Made by a program: the position numbers and the translations under genes. Below are positions 12,216 to 12,362 of a stretch of DNA of 12,362 nucleotides, piece by piece. The DNA is from Patescibacteria group bacterium (lineage in GTDB: Bacteria > Patescibacteriota > Minisyncoccia > Phycocordibacterales > XYD1-FULL-46-19): NCBI GenBank assembly GCA_030916795.1, contig JAUPVZ010000035.1:1-12362 (forward strand), given 5' to 3'. Position 1 is the first letter of the stretch. Each line of letters starts with the position of its first letter. The notes under the pieces are model-generated. The model was not told the origin of the DNA, did no database searches, and saw nothing but the letters and a program-made list of their open reading frames with translations.

Positions 12216-12362
12216 ATGATTTTGTCTGTTATTAAAGTGTTTGTCCCTACGGCCATGGCCTTTTTTGCAGGTATCGCTATTGCGCCACTTTTGACCAACT
12301 ATTTATACAAACATCGAATGTGGAAAAAGAAGGCTGGCAAAATTTCTCCCGACGGCAGGGCC
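12216..12362 (+). CDS. mraY: MraY-like phospho-N-acetylmuramoyl-pentapeptide transferase, amino-terminal fragment
   Basis: An ATG opens a frame that stays open for 49 codons to the window edge, so the gene is cut. MraY makes lipid I from UDP-MurNAc-pentapeptide and undecaprenyl phosphate in the membrane. The fragment has one hydrophobic helix ('VFVPTAMAFFAGIAIAPLL'), then 'TNYLYKHRMWKKKAGKISPDGRA'. This resembles the first helix and cytoplasmic loop of CPR-type MraY proteins, where a Lys-rich 'WKKKAGK' comes before the nucleotide-binding region. The conserved Asp residues lie beyond the window. The position after a D,D-carboxypeptidase supports a cell-wall role. A related membrane sugar-phosphate transferase of the same superfamily is the alternative. 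Confidence 0.65.
   Translation, partial: MILSVIKVFVPTAMAFFAGIAIAPLLTNYLYKHRMWKKKAGKISPDGRA

Overview
The window looks like a gene-dense piece of chromosome from a Candidate Phyla Radiation (Patescibacteria) bacterium, most likely of the Parcubacteria type. This is inferred from several things: a short archaeal-style AspRS, an MraY amino terminus of the kind seen in that group, short intergenic gaps, and an almost complete lack of Shine-Dalgarno sites. TGA is used as a stop (trpS and the lipoprotein gene), so the UGA=Gly code of Gracilibacteria and Absconditabacteria does not apply. I cannot place it more finely from sequence alone.

Layout. Bases 2-319 hold the 3' end of a small secreted-type protein (DUF7282-like). 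Then comes a heat-shock cluster, grpE-dnaK-dnaJ (366-3974). A 399-base gap follows. It holds a long inverted-repeat element (3981-4105), then a promoter with a structured leader, a possible 33-codon ORF and an intrinsic terminator (4142-4340). This leader lies directly in front of a GNAT acetyltransferase gene (4374-4922). After the GNAT terminator come trpS, an ABC exporter half-transporter, and aspS (5037-9176). The 314-base gap 9177-9490 contains what looks like an independent structured small RNA gene, with a TTGACA/TATAAT promoter, a long rod-like fold and a strong terminator. Then come scpA, an inverted GC-rich lipoprotein gene, scpB, a D,D-carboxypeptidase (dacA-like) overlapping scpB, and the first 49 codons of mraY, cut by the window end.

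The genes are mostly housekeeping: protein folding (GrpE/DnaK/DnaJ), tRNA charging (TrpRS, AspRS), chromosome condensation (ScpA/ScpB of the SMC complex) and peptidoglycan synthesis (D,D-carboxypeptidase, MraY). The two genes that look different are the GNAT gene and the minus-strand lipoprotein gene. Both have SD-like sites and longer leaders, and the lipoprotein gene is also GC-rich and separates scpA from scpB.

The most informative pattern is in the promoters. For most genes a TATAAT-like box ends 7-10 bases before the start codon, which predicts transcripts with almost no 5' UTR (leaderless mRNAs). The best candidates for something undescribed are the ~200-nt RNA at about 9260-9463, the attenuator-like leader of the GNAT gene, and the inverted-repeat element after dnaJ.
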